Origin: Robertkochia sediminum
GTDB taxonomy: Bacteria > Bacteroidota > Bacteroidia > Flavobacteriales > Flavobacteriaceae
Assembly (NCBI RefSeq): GCF_016786255.1
Contig: NZ_JADMKT010000079.1
Span: 1 to 64,000, forward strand
Length of the DNA: 64,000 bases
Reading direction: 5' to 3'
Made by a program: the position numbers and the translations under genes. Below the pieces are notes generated by a model, which was not told where the DNA came from, did no database searches, and saw nothing but the letters and a program-made list of their open reading frames with translations. Shown piece by piece: positions 1-8,215 of the stretch. How positions within the stretch are numbered: position 1 is the first letter of the stretch; the number at the start of each line of letters is the position of its first letter.

Positions 1-49
1 ACTGACTCCGCCTGATATAGGTTGCCTTTTTTCACAACCTTTTTAAACG

Positions 50-406
50 ATGAAAAAAGTAGCAACTAAGAGGACTTTTGATCTGGATCTGAAATTGGAT
101 CTGGTCAAGCAAATTGAATCTGGAAAAGTAGGCGTAAGTCAAGTGTCCAGGATTTATCAGGTAAGCCCTGCGGCCATTTATAAATGGTTACGGAAATATT
201 CCGATCTTTATAAAAATCAAACCCGAGTCGTGGTGGAAAAGAAGAGTATTTCTCAAAAGAACAAAGAGCTTCAGCAGCGCATAGCGGAGTTGGAGCGTGC
301 TTTAGGGCAAAAACAAATGCGGATCGACTACCTGGAGCAGGTGGTTGATGTGGCCTCTTCTGAACTAGGAGTGGATATTGAAAAAAAGTCCAAACGACGG
401 TCATAG
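50..406 (+). CDS. IS3-family transposase OrfA (HTH DNA-binding protein)
   Basis: 118 residues. The N-terminal half (about residues 8-50) has the helix-turn-helix pattern of the IS3 OrfA family, with VSQVSRIYQVSPAAIYKWLRKY as the recognition region in shortened form (VSRIYQVSPAAIYKW). The C-terminal half (about 60-105) is a leucine-zipper-like coiled coil (KNKELQQRIAELERAL), which in this family drives multimerisation and contact with OrfB. The A AAA AAG heptamer at 382-388 lies in the zero frame near the 3' end. Slipping back one base there leads into a frame that is open through to orfB, so OrfA is probably also made as the N-terminal part of an OrfAB transposase. Confidence 0.9.
   Translation: MKKVATKRTFDLDLKLDLVKQIESGKVGVSQVSRIYQVSPAAIYKWLRKYSDLYKNQTRVVVEKKSISQKNKELQQRIAELERALGQKQMRIDYLEQVVDVASSELGVDIEKKSKRRS
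382..388 (+). promoter_or_regulatory. Programmed -1 frameshift site A AAA AAG
   Basis: The heptamer A AAA AAG is in the zero frame of orfA (codons AAA 383-385 and AAG 386-388). The -1 frame reads with no stop from 382 through the orfB ATG at 445. This is the classical slippery sequence used by IS911 and dnaX. I did not identify a clear stimulatory hairpin downstream. Confidence 0.75.
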
Positions 407-444
407 CGCGTTTTCGTGAGGACAAATCGTCGCATAGCTACAAG

Positions 445-1287
445 ATGAACGATCTGTATGCTATGATAGGGATCACCAAACAGGCATTTTATAAGCGGTT
501 AGCCCGTTCAAAAGCTCAGGAGGCTACCAAACGGTATGTCATAGCAATGGCTTCGGAGCTTCGAAAGGATCACACTAAAATGGGCTGTAGAAAGCTCTAC
601 GATGAGATCCGCCCCAAGGGAATGGGTAGAGATCGTGTGGAAGCATTGTTGCTTAATGAAGGCTTCAGGGTGCCCAGAAAACGCAGTTATCGCCGTACGA
701 CCTATGCTGGAGGATATCGATATGAAAATCTGTTATCGGGAAAGATGCTGAACGACAGACATCAGCTCTGGGTAAGCGATATCACTTATATCCCGGTAGG
801 ATATAAACAGTTTTACTATCTGACATTGATCCAGGATGTGTATTCAAAAGTGATCAAAGGCTGGTCCTTGTCCAAGACCATGGAGACGGAAGAAACGGTG
901 CTTCCCAGCTTGAAAGATGCTTTAAAAGGTTTAAGTGAAAACGAGCGAAAGCAACTTGTTTTTCATTCTGATCGAGGCTCACAGTATGGAAGTAAGGAAA
1001 TGAGAAGGCTATATGACATCTTTAAGATTAATCCGAGTATGGGAGGAAAAGCCTGGGAGAATGCTCATGCAGAATCTTTAAATGGTGTCTTAAAGAACGA
1101 GTACATCAACTTTGATAACATCAATATCAGTTTAACCCAGGCACGTTCATTAATGGATAAATGGATCTATCTTTACAATTATGAGCGCCCCCATGGTTCA
1201 TTAAAAAACATGAAACCTATGGAATTTGAAAAACACCTTAAAAGCTTATCTGTAAAGCAAAGGGAAACATTAGAGATAAAATATTAA
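445..1287 (+). CDS. IS3-family transposase OrfB (DDE integrase)
   Basis: 280 residues from the ATG at 445, but the same frame is open back to the slippery site at 382, so the functional product is probably the OrfAB fusion. The rve integrase core is clear: DITYIPV carries the first catalytic Asp, FHSDRGSQY the second, and NAHAESLNGVLKNE the catalytic Glu (D-D-35-E arrangement). An N-terminal HTH_21-like segment (about residues 35-80, with KLYDEI and VEALLLNEGF) precedes it. The C-terminus YNYERPHGSL is the usual IS3 tail. Length is normal and no internal stop is present. Confidence 0.93.
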   Translation: MNDLYAMIGITKQAFYKRLARSKAQEATKRYVIAMASELRKDHTKMGCRKLYDEIRPKGMGRDRVEALLLNEGFRVPRKRSYRRTTYAGGYRYENLLSGKMLNDRHQLWVSDITYIPVGYKQFYYLTLIQDVYSKVIKGWSLSKTMETEETVLPSLKDALKGLSENERKQLVFHSDRGSQYGSKEMRRLYDIFKINPSMGGKAWENAHAESLNGVLKNEYINFDNINISLTQARSLMDKWIYLYNYERPHGSLKNMKPMEFEKHLKSLSVKQRETLEIKY

Positions 1288-1366
1288 CCCGAAATAGGGC
1301 AACCTTATTCAGGCATGCTCATACTCATTACTTGTTACTAGTTACTAGTTACCAGATACCTGTTAC

Positions 1367-2623
1367 TTACACAATTTTCATCAAACACAAAGACCTTTCT
1401 CCGGTATGAACGGAATCAAAACAAACGATATCGCCTTTACGGTTCATCCTGGGGTGCAGGTCACAGGCCCAATGGGAATAAGGCACCGACTGAAATCTCT
1501 TGGGTGAATTCAGCGCGGCCAGTTTCGTGACGGTTCCCTTCTTCATATCCACCTTATAAAGGTTGGCAACCCTGAATTTATCGGGATAGGTATCTGTAAT
1601 GAATTCATGGTCTGAGATAAAACTTTGATGCCCATCAGAATTCAGATCGGGGTAACCAACACGCCGGTAATTCTTAAAGGAAGGATCTTCAAACAAAACA
1701 TGACTGTCAATATTCCCCAAACGGCAATATGCCACGATCTGATTCTTGTTATTCCATACATAGTGAGAAACCATTCCATTGGTAGGGGCTACATGGCATT
1801 CATCGGTTTTAAGGTTGAGTACGATCAAACTGGACCACCTTTTAGCGGTGTATTCGGGATCTACAGATCTGAACAAGAATGCCAGATAGGTCCCATTCGG
1901 AGAGAAAAGGGAATGCGTCACAAAAAAGGATTGCTCCCTGACACTTTCCGGCACGTGAGGTAGCTCGCTTAACGCTTTAATTGATCGATGCATACACACG
2001 GCTCCACTTTGAAGGTTCATGGTAAAGATGCCCGTCTTTTCAGGAGCATTTTCGTCAACATAAGCATAATGGTCCCGATACCGATAACCGTAACCCGGCA
2101 TTAAGGCTTCGAGTCGGTCATAACTGAAAAAGGAAGCCAATGGGCCATCCGACATTACCGAATCTATGGGAAATGGAAAGCTTTTTTGTTCTAAAGAACG
2201 CGGACAATACATCCTGGAGACCACCCGCCCATCTTCCGCATCATTAAAAATGATCTTCTGATCTGAAGTCCACTGCGACCTGCATCCTTTATGATAATTC
2301 CATGCATAACTTTCGCCTATAACGTTAAATTCAGAAAAATCATTATCGCCATCAAAGAACCCTACCTGCAACGGGTCGTCGATCTCCGGCATACGCAGGG
2401 GGATCGTAAGTTTATTTGCTAAAAGCAACCGATCGTCTGGCGAAAAAGGAGACACATCATGGAAGCCGAAAAAGAATCCGGGTTTAACAGCTATTGAAGA
2501 CCTTGACCAGTTACGCTTTCTGGGAAAAAGATCGAATAAGGATTGATATTGATTGCGGATAAAGATCTTTAGCCTTGGATCACTCTTTACAGCATCATAA
2601 ACTACCTGTTCTAAAACATTCAT
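1367..2623 (-). CDS. Uncharacterised beta-propeller-like protein of a polysaccharide cluster
   Basis: 418 residues, no signal peptide or membrane segment. Repeated strand-rich blocks of the form FSPDDRLLLA, WTSDQKIIFND, FSPNGTYLAFLFRS and MNRKGDIVCFDSVHTGERSL resemble TolB/oligogalacturonide-lyase-type propeller blades. The C-terminal DLHPRMNRKGDIVCFDS block is the most distinctive. The ATG overlaps the stop of the upstream GT4 gene by 4 bp (ATGA), so the two are translationally coupled and probably act on the same glycan. I cannot name a reaction. A structural or glycan-binding propeller and a lyase-like enzyme are both possible. Confidence 0.6.
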   Translation of the reverse strand: MNVLEQVVYDAVKSDPRLKIFIRNQYQSLFDLFPRKRNWSRSSIAVKPGFFFGFHDVSPFSPDDRLLLANKLTIPLRMPEIDDPLQVGFFDGDNDFSEFNVIGESYAWNYHKGCRSQWTSDQKIIFNDAEDGRVVSRMYCPRSLEQKSFPFPIDSVMSDGPLASFFSYDRLEALMPGYGYRYRDHYAYVDENAPEKTGIFTMNLQSGAVCMHRSIKALSELPHVPESVREQSFFVTHSLFSPNGTYLAFLFRSVDPEYTAKRWSSLIVLNLKTDECHVAPTNGMVSHYVWNNKNQIVAYCRLGNIDSHVLFEDPSFKNYRRVGYPDLNSDGHQSFISDHEFITDTYPDKFRVANLYKVDMKKGTVTKLAALNSPKRFQSVPYSHWACDLHPRMNRKGDIVCFDSVHTGERSLCLMKIV

Positions 2624-3786
2624 GACACTAAAATTGGTTCTCGTTTTACGATCGAATTCCCTCCGTAATATTGAAATAATCGGTCTGACACTACTTCCCA
2701 GTCAAAAGATTCGATAAAATGTTTGCTAATACACATATCATCATAGCGTTTTACGAGCTCCAGTACCGCATGGCATAAGGCTTCAACATCAGGAGACGTT
2801 ACGGATATACCTACCTGTTGATCCTTTACAAAACTGGCTATACCACAATCTGAAGCATAGATAATGGGCAACCCTTGAGACAAGGCTTCCAGGTAAGCGA
2901 TCCCAAACAATTCGGCCTTGGATGGCAGTATAAAAGCATCGGCATTCCGATAGATATCAAGAAGCAGGTCCTTATCGTTTATTTGATCGAGGTAAGCTAT
3001 GCACCTGTCCCCTTCGATCTTTCGCAAAAATCTTTTGTAATAGCTTTCATAGCCCACATTCATGCCACCAACGATCGTTAGATGCACATTAAGCAATCCT
3101 TTAGCCCTTAAGGTTTTGACCGCATCGATCACCAGGTTGATATTCTTTATGGGGACGATGCGCCCCACTAAGAGTAGACGGAAAGTAGCCCTTTTATTCA
3201 GGGTGCGTTTAGGCGTAATGCGGTGAATCCAATAATCATCCAGTCCGTTAGGAAGAATAATGCTCTTATCCCTTATTTGTTGGGCGATACGTTCCGGCAA
3301 CATCGCAAACAAAGCATTCCTGCTTTGATGAGAAATAAAGATGACCTTCGTTGCCCGAAGTAGCACTTTGTGAATAAATGCCCTGCGCTGGATCATAAAA
3401 CGATACTGTAAAGCGAAGTCGGTATGCCTCACAGAGACCACATAATCTACCCCGTATTTCTCATTGACCATATAGGCTAAAGCACCATCGCAAAACAAAT
3501 TGTGTGCATGAATAAAATCTGTATTTTCCATGAGCTTCAGCCCTTCCAATTCCTTGAAACAACGTTGAAGCTTCTTCCGGTAATGGTATTTATGAAACCG
3601 GGAAATGATCTTTCTAAAATACAACGCCCCGCGCTGTAACAGCACCTCATTGCCGGGCTCCCGGTTATATTTTATGGGGATAAACACCGATTGATCGCAT
3701 CGCTTATCCAATTTTTTGTAAAGCACACCATACAGCTTATTATCTATATAGTAGGAGTTCAGGTGAAGGATCTTCATATCATCCAA
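2620..3786 (-). CDS. GT4-family glycosyltransferase
   Basis: 388 residues. GT-B fold signatures are visible: the nucleotide-binding C-terminal half begins with FRLLLVGRIVPIKNINLVID (about residues 203-222) and carries the EX7E motif in ADAFILPSKAELFGIAYLEA. The N-terminal half binds the acceptor (FIHAHNLFCDGALAYM resembles the HxH region). It is expected to be cytoplasmic and to add one sugar to a lipid-linked oligosaccharide. The start could be nine bases downstream (MKILHLNSYY), which is the usual GT4 beginning. It overlaps the following gene by 4 bp. Donor and linkage cannot be read from sequence. Confidence 0.85.
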   Translation of the reverse strand: MDDMKILHLNSYYIDNKLYGVLYKKLDKRCDQSVFIPIKYNREPGNEVLLQRGALYFRKIISRFHKYHYRKKLQRCFKELEGLKLMENTDFIHAHNLFCDGALAYMVNEKYGVDYVVSVRHTDFALQYRFMIQRRAFIHKVLLRATKVIFISHQSRNALFAMLPERIAQQIRDKSIILPNGLDDYWIHRITPKRTLNKRATFRLLLVGRIVPIKNINLVIDAVKTLRAKGLLNVHLTIVGGMNVGYESYYKRFLRKIEGDRCIAYLDQINDKDLLLDIYRNADAFILPSKAELFGIAYLEALSQGLPIIYASDCGIASFVKDQQVGISVTSPDVEALCHAVLELVKRYDDMCISKHFIESFDWEVVSDRLFQYYGGNSIVKREPILVS

Positions 3787-4017
3787 TTATTATTTAGTTA
3801 GCGTTCAGGCCTGCAAAGCGATCAGGACAAGCTATGGAAACGCTGTTAACATGAAGAGTGTCAAAGCGTATGATCGCAAAAGGCCATGATGATTCAATTG
3901 CCAAAATTCAATAAAAGGGGGTTTAAAGCCTGTATGTAAAACGCCGGGGTTACGGCGTGGGGGAATAAAGGTGTTCATCAGCCCGGGGCGCACACCAAGA
4001 AACGAAACTCCCATCGA

Positions 4018-4173
4018 TCATGAACATTGCCTTTTCGCCTTGGTTACATCAAAAATCCGCTTTCCGGAGATGATCTCATACACAACACCGGCCCATTTCT
4101 GTTTTGCTCCTGATCTATAAATAAATGGCTTATTTATATGATTTCTCTTATATAATAAGCTATTATTTATCTA
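4018..4173 (-). pseudogene. Possible gene remnant in the 600-bp spacer
   Basis: The 3787-4334 spacer has no convincing intact gene. On the minus strand an open stretch without a start codon runs from a stop at 4171-4173 to a TGA at 4018-4020. It encodes a protein-like C-terminus (QKWAGVVYEIISGKRIFDVT, then KAKRQCS). Immediately beyond, a 60-codon frame (4014 to 3832) contains MGVSFLGVRPG. Together they could be the decayed end of a lost polysaccharide gene, but I do not recognise a family and chance cannot be excluded. Confidence 0.25.
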
Positions 4174-4334
4174 CTAATCAAGAAATTAAATCCTTACACG
4201 TACAGGAATATGCCAGTGTTTGTATGAATTTATAGCAAATAACGAATATTAATTAGTATGAGTAGCAGGTTATAGACCAAATCAACACCTAATTCGCTGA
4301 TTTGCAATTTAGTAGTTTGACGCGGTGTTGTAAC

Positions 4335-4371
4335 AAAAAAACCACCCTCCCGTTGCCGGAAGGATGGTTTC
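4335..4371 (-). terminator. Rho-independent terminator of lpd (first copy)
   Basis: On the minus strand the stem AAACCATCCTTCCGG pairs with CGGGAGGGTGGTTT around a short loop, followed by a run of T. It lies 24 bp after the stop codon of the 4395-5786 gene. Confidence 0.8.
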
Positions 4372-4394
4372 TATATATTAAGTTATAGTCTGTC

Positions 4395-5786
4395 TTACAG
4401 GTGGATCACCTCATCGTAAGCAGCAGCAACGGCTTCCATTACCGCCTCACTCATGGTTGGGTGAGGGTGAACCGCTTTCAGGATCTCATGTCCGGTAGTT
4501 TCCAGTTTTCTGGCCACTACGGCCTCAGCGATCATGTCGGTAACACCGGCACCGATCATATGACATCCGAGCCACTCACCGTATTTAGCGTCAAAGATCA
4601 CTTTCACGAATCCATCAGCATTACCACCGGCTTTCGCCTTACCACTGGCAGAGAACGGGAACTTACCGATCTTAAGCTCATATCCGGCTTCTCTTGCCGC
4701 TTTCTCGGTATACCCTACAGAAGCGATCTCAGGCAAGGCATAGGTACATCCGGGGATGTTGTTATAGTCGATAGGCTCTACGTGCATACCTGCGATCTTC
4801 TCCACACAAAGGATCCCTTCGGCAGAAGCAACGTGCGCCAGCGCCTGACCAGGAGTTACATCACCGATAGCGTAGTATCCCGGGATGTTTGTCTGATAGT
4901 AATCGTTTACCAGGATCTTATCTCTGTCGGTAGCAATACCCACATCTTCGAGTCCGATACCTTCGATATTGGTCTTAATACCTACAGCACTAAGAACGAT
5001 ATCGGCTTCCAGTTCCTTTTCACCTTTAGGAGTTTTAACGGTAGCTTTTACTCCTGCTCCGGAGGTATCTACCTTAGTCACCTCAGAAGAGGTCATTACT
5101 TTGATCCCTGATTTCTTGAAGGAACGCTCCATTTGCTTAGAGATCTCCTCATCTTCAACAGGCACCACATTAGGCATGAATTCTACTACGGTTACTTCAG
5201 TCCCCATAGAGTTATAGAAGTAAGCGAACTCCATTCCGATGGCTCCACTACCTACTACGATCATTTTCTTTGGTTGCTCCGGAAGGGTCATCGCCTCTCG
5301 GTATCCGATCACCTTCTTACCATCTTGTGGAAGGCTTGGAAGTACGCGTGAACGTGCTCCGGTAGCGATCACGATATGATCGGCGCTGTACTCGGTAGTC
5401 TTTCCGTCTGCACCTTTTACGTCGATCTTCTTACCAGGCTTCAGTTTCCCGAATCCTTCAAGAACGTCGATCTTATTCTTTTTCATAAGGAATTTCACCC
5501 CGTTGCTCATGCCTTCAGCAACACCACGGCTACGCTTAACTACCTTACCGAAATCCTTATCATATTCCTTAACGCTAAGCCCGTAATCGTCGGCATGCTT
5601 AAGGTATTCAAATACCTGGGCCGATTTTAGCAGTGCTTTAGTGGGAATACATCCCCAGTTTAAACAAACGCCTCCGAGGCTTTCTTTCTCTACCACAGCG
5701 GTCTTGAATCCCAGTTGTGACGCCCTGATGGCAGTTACATATCCTCCGGGTCCACTTCCTAAAACGATTACGTCATATTTACTCAT
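4395..5786 (-). CDS. lpdA: Dihydrolipoyl dehydrogenase (E3), first copy
   Basis: 463 residues, full length. FAD-binding GSGPGGYVTAI at residues 10-20, redox-active disulfide C41-x4-C46 (GGVCLNWGCIPTK), NAD-binding VVGSGAIGMEFAYFY near 180, FAD motif YYAIGDV near 310, and the C-terminal HPHPTMSEAV with the active-site His-Glu pair. The enzyme reoxidises dihydrolipoamide in pyruvate, 2-oxoglutarate or branched-chain dehydrogenase complexes or in glycine cleavage. It stands alone with its own terminator, so its complex cannot be assigned from context. A second E3 with a different active-site environment (NVGCIPSK) lies at 8281-9687. Confidence 0.95.
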   Translation of the reverse strand: MSKYDVIVLGSGPGGYVTAIRASQLGFKTAVVEKESLGGVCLNWGCIPTKALLKSAQVFEYLKHADDYGLSVKEYDKDFGKVVKRSRGVAEGMSNGVKFLMKKNKIDVLEGFGKLKPGKKIDVKGADGKTTEYSADHIVIATGARSRVLPSLPQDGKKVIGYREAMTLPEQPKKMIVVGSGAIGMEFAYFYNSMGTEVTVVEFMPNVVPVEDEEISKQMERSFKKSGIKVMTSSEVTKVDTSGAGVKATVKTPKGEKELEADIVLSAVGIKTNIEGIGLEDVGIATDRDKILVNDYYQTNIPGYYAIGDVTPGQALAHVASAEGILCVEKIAGMHVEPIDYNNIPGCTYALPEIASVGYTEKAAREAGYELKIGKFPFSASGKAKAGGNADGFVKVIFDAKYGEWLGCHMIGAGVTDMIAEAVVARKLETTGHEILKAVHPHPTMSEAVMEAVAAAYDEVIHL

Positions 5787-5860
5787 ATCGCGAAATTTAA
5801 TATCGGTTTTTTTGCGGGTACGAATTTAGTGATTATTTGGGGAAGATACTAAGGGAGGGG

Positions 5861-5995
5861 ATTATGAATTGTGGATTGTGGATTGTGAATTGTGATTTAT
5901 GAATTGTGAATTGTGAATTGTGGATTGTGGATTGTGGATTGTGGATTGTGAATTGTGGATTGTGAATTATGAATTGTGAATTGTGAATTGTGAAT
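5861..5995. repeat. Heptad array GTGAATT / GTGGATT
   Basis: About 19 degenerate 7-bp units of the GTGGATT/GTGAATT type fill the spacer between lpd and the PIN toxin. The same family recurs at 9775-9860, 46418-46460, 54165-54222, 56768-56880 and 60080-60560. The small frame at 5983-6168 on the plus strand is made largely of this repeat and is not considered a gene. Confidence 0.85.
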
Positions 5996-6056
5996 GGTTA
6001 ATGCTGAATTGGGGATTGCATTTTCAGGGTGAAAGACTGAAGATGATGAAAGGGGA

Positions 6057-6470
6057 TCATTCTCTGGCTAAAAATTCTTTTGATGTTAAAACAGGGATCA
6101 TTGAACCTTTAAAATCCTTTTTATTTCGGGTTATGATCACTTCAATATCATTTTCTATGGCTGAATAGTATTGCAGGCCATCTTCGAAATCTTTAAAATT
6201 AGCATCACTTAAGGCCAGTTCAATTATTTTGTCATTAAGATCTAAGATCTCCACAAGAACTTTGAATTTCCTTAAGATCTGGCGTGATGACTTAACTGAA
6301 GTTAGTTTGGTCAGAATGTAATTCGTATTCGCAAAGGTCAAAGAAGAAATGGTGAGGGTTATCCTGTTTTCATCTGCCAGCGTAAATAAGGTTGCAGCAT
6401 CTTTATAGTAAGGCTCTCTTTTTGCTAATAAGTCGATAATAATATTAGTATCGATCAGGATACGACTCAT
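6057..6470 (-). CDS. PIN-domain toxin, VapC-like
   Basis: 137 residues. The PIN ribonuclease fold is suggested by the N-terminal MSRILIDTNIIIDLL with the first acidic residue (D7), a central acidic segment FKDFEDGLQYYSA, and the C-terminal ITRNKKDF with the last Asp. Such proteins cleave RNA using a Mg-binding acidic cluster. The ATG overlaps the stop of the upstream antitoxin gene by 4 bp, the standard toxin-antitoxin arrangement. Length is typical of the family. Its RNA target cannot be predicted. Confidence 0.85.
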   Translation of the reverse strand: MSRILIDTNIIIDLLAKREPYYKDAATLFTLADENRITLTISSLTFANTNYILTKLTSVKSSRQILRKFKVLVEILDLNDKIIELALSDANFKDFEDGLQYYSAIENDIEVIITRNKKDFKGSMIPVLTSKEFLARE

Positions 6471-6712
6471 TTATATTTTTCTATTAGGTAATCAGTATAC
6501 GCTTCATTCTCGTCAAAATCTTTATCCATGGTAATAACTCCACTCAAACTTTTAACCAAGGGCGATATCTCATCTTTGGGCGAAGATGGTTTGGTGAGCG
6601 ATGCTAAATATGATTCGATCAGCTTAGAAAGACTTATGTTATTCGCTTTAGCATAAGACTTAGCCTTTTCTATTATTGATCTATCCAGACTTAATGTGAG
6701 TTTCTTATCCAT
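6467..6712 (-). CDS. Ribbon-helix-helix antitoxin (DUF6364-like)
   Basis: 81 residues. MDKKLTLSLDRSIIEKAKSYA gives the short beta strand and first helix of a ribbon-helix-helix fold, and NNISLSKLIESYL gives the second helix. The acidic C-terminal tail (about residues 45-81) would wrap and inhibit the PIN toxin. It is first in the operon and probably represses its own promoter, where two copies of TTATACGT are seen. Confidence 0.8.
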   Translation of the reverse strand: MDKKLTLSLDRSIIEKAKSYAKANNISLSKLIESYLASLTKPSSPKDEISPLVKSLSGVITMDKDFDENEAYTDYLIEKYK

Positions 6713-6719
6713 ATGTATT

Positions 6720-6750
6720 TTATACGTGTAAATATAAAATAATTATACGT
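6720..6750. promoter_or_regulatory. Candidate antitoxin operator: two TTATACGT direct repeats
   Basis: TTATACGT occurs at 6720-6727 and 6743-6750, 23 bp apart (about two helical turns), just upstream of the antitoxin ATG (minus strand). Between them the minus strand reads TATATTTA, close to the TAnnTTTG -7 box. Repeats flanking a promoter fit autorepression by a ribbon-helix-helix protein. Confidence 0.5.
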
Positions 6751-6805
6751 AAAATAAAAGGGAGAGTTCTGGTATACTTCCTTTAAACTTTTTTCTTATT
6801 AATTA

Positions 6806-6949
6806 TTATTCAACATCCCTATACCCCACAATATCGCGGCAGCATTCACATTTGGTGCATTCACATACGTCACACGGACAATCATATTTGCTGCAATCGC
6901 CACAGTTACACTTGGTGCAATCACAATCGGTACACATACACTGACTCAT
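6806..6949 (-). CDS. 47-residue cysteine-rich, metallothionein-like protein
   Basis: An intact small gene with 14 cysteines in 47 residues (positions 4, 6, 9, 11, 14, 16, 19, 24, 26, 29, 31, 34, 36, 37). It starts MSQCMCTDCDCTKCNCGDC, and the C-x-C and C-x2-C spacing continues through CPCDVCECTKCECC. The tail RDIVGYRDVE has no cysteine. Such spacing is typical of metal-thiolate cluster proteins, so binding of Zn, Cu or Cd is likely. I do not recognise it as a named metallothionein family. The frame uses mixed Cys codons (TGT and TGC), so it is not a simple nucleotide repeat. It stands alone, upstream of and codirectional with the PIN toxin-antitoxin pair. Confidence 0.7.
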   Translation of the reverse strand: MSQCMCTDCDCTKCNCGDCSKYDCPCDVCECTKCECCRDIVGYRDVE

Positions 6950-7092
6950 AATAACGGATTTTAAACAAAGCAGAACGCATGGCAGGGAAGATTAATAAAG
7001 ATACGGATCTTGGAAAGATTAAGCAACGGAGGATGAATCAATTATAGATTATAAATGATAGATTATAGATGATAGATTATAAATGAGCTGGG

Positions 7093-7176
<84 letters not shown>

Positions 7177-7349
7177 AATCGTAAAATCGTAAAATCGTAA
7201 AGTCGTAAAGTCGCGATATTGGGAAAAGCTAACCCACTTACAGGTCAAATTGCCTACCCGTTTACCGGGCTACCGGCCTACCTAATCCCCACAAAAACCT
7301 AGGGCACAAAGTCTTAGATGAAATTTTTCCTACAGAAATTCTTGTTTAA

Positions 7350-7371
7350 TGTAGAATATATACTATTTTTA
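7350..7371 (+). promoter_or_regulatory. IVP box plus TAnnTTTA element upstream of IVP gene
   Basis: TGTAGAATATATACTATT (7350-7367) matches the IVP-box consensus TATAGAAAATAWTCTATA at 14 of 18 positions. The -7-like TATTTTTA overlaps its end (7364-7371). The start codon is 29 bp downstream. It is the weakest of six such boxes in the window. Confidence 0.4.
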
Positions 7372-7399
7372 GTAGCTCGTTTAACCAATAATCCATCAT

Positions 7400-7780
7400 A
7401 TGGCAAACTTCAACAACTACAAAGAACTCCCCCTTTGGACTTCAAGTCTTGACCTGATGCAATCGGTTTACAGACTATTAGCCATACTCCCCTCCCCCGA
7501 AGAATTCCACCTGGCAGATCTCATCAAAAAAACGGTGGTAGAAGTCCCGGCACACATTGCCAAAGGCGCTAAAAAAGCTAAAAACGAAGCCGAATTCGCC
7601 GAATACCTCGATCAGGCCAATTCCTACCTCTTCGCGCTCAAAGCCCAACTCAACATCCTTTCTGACCTCGGACTCGAAACTCCTAAGAACATTATCAAAA
7701 ACCAGATCAAACCACTGCGGCTCGAGCTGCTCCTCACCAAGCGTATGTTGGAGAAGACGAGGTTTAATGATATCAGTTAA
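7400..7780 (+). CDS. Four-helix-bundle protein (IVP family), divergent
   Basis: 126 residues. The family pattern is visible but altered: LPLWTSSLDLMQSVYRL replaces the usual LxVWxxSxxLxxxIY, and EVPAHIAKGAKKAKNEAEFAEYLDQANSYL replaces SIPSNIAEGxGRxxxxEFxRFLxIAxGSL. The family (23S rRNA intervening-sequence protein) forms helical-bundle oligomers, and its biochemical role is not established. The gene lies 31 bp before a second, more canonical member and may be cotranscribed with it. Confidence 0.75.
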   Translation: MANFNNYKELPLWTSSLDLMQSVYRLLAILPSPEEFHLADLIKKTVVEVPAHIAKGAKKAKNEAEFAEYLDQANSYLFALKAQLNILSDLGLETPKNIIKNQIKPLRLELLLTKRMLEKTRFNDIS

Positions 7781-7811
7781 GGTAATAGGTGACATGTAAT
7801 ATGTAACAAGG

Positions 7812-8171
7812 ATGATTCATACAGAACTTAGGGTCTGGAATAGAAGTGTTGACCTGGTAGAGGTGATCTATCAGGTTAGCAATTCTTTTCCTAAATCAGA
7901 AGAATATGGATTAACCGCTCAGATGAGAAGGTGTGCAATATCAATTCCTTCAAACATTGCGGAAGGTGCAGGTCGAAACAGTACCAAAGAATTTATCAGG
8001 TTTTTAAATATCTCAAATGGATCTTTAAACGAACTGGAGACACAATTGGTAATTGCAAAAAGACTAAAACTTATCGATAGCGATACGATCCTAAAAGATC
8101 ATATCAATCCTATAAGAGGTATGCTTTTTAGGCTAAAAGCGACACTGCAACAAAAGAGTTCCAACTCTTAA
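7812..8171 (+). CDS. Four-helix-bundle protein (IVP family)
   Basis: 119 residues with the canonical signature: LRVWNRSVDLVEVIYQV in helix 1, RRCAISIPSNIAEGAGR at the turn into helix 2, and EFIRFLNISNGSLNELETQL in helix 3. It resembles the copy at 47583-47948 more closely than its direct neighbour, so the tandem pair is not a recent duplication. No IVP box is seen directly upstream, so it probably relies on the 7350 promoter. Function is unknown. Confidence 0.85.
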   Translation: MIHTELRVWNRSVDLVEVIYQVSNSFPKSEEYGLTAQMRRCAISIPSNIAEGAGRNSTKEFIRFLNISNGSLNELETQLVIAKRLKLIDSDTILKDHINPIRGMLFRLKATLQQKSSNS

Positions 8172-8215
8172 TTTATCCATTATCACCTATCACCTATTAC
8201 TCATTACATGTTACC

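Larger units (their letters stand above)
3..1321 (+). mobile_element. IS3-family insertion sequence, complete
   Basis: Terminal inverted repeats are visible: GCCTGATATAGGTTGCC at 10-26 matches the reverse complement of 1298-1314 (GCCTGAATAAGGTTGCC). The ends extend outward to TGA at 3-5 and TCA at 1319-1321, the usual IS3-family tips. The right flank begins TAC (1322-1324) and the two bases left of the element are AC, so a 3-bp target duplication TAC is possible, but its first base lies outside the window. Between the ends are orfA and orfB in the -1 arrangement typical of the family. Both frames are intact, so the element looks potentially active. It lies downstream of the last gene of a polysaccharide cluster and disrupts no visible gene. 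Confidence 0.9.

Noticed and set aside
3832-4014. 60-codon minus-strand frame as a real gene
   Set aside because: No recognisable family, no promoter; treated only as part of a possible remnant.
4401-5111. 236-codon plus-strand frame opposite lpd
   Set aside because: Antisense shadow of a highly conserved enzyme gene. The same holds for 8785-9528 opposite the second lpd.
5983-6168. 61-codon plus-strand frame
   Set aside because: Starts in the heptad array and runs antisense into the PIN toxin gene.
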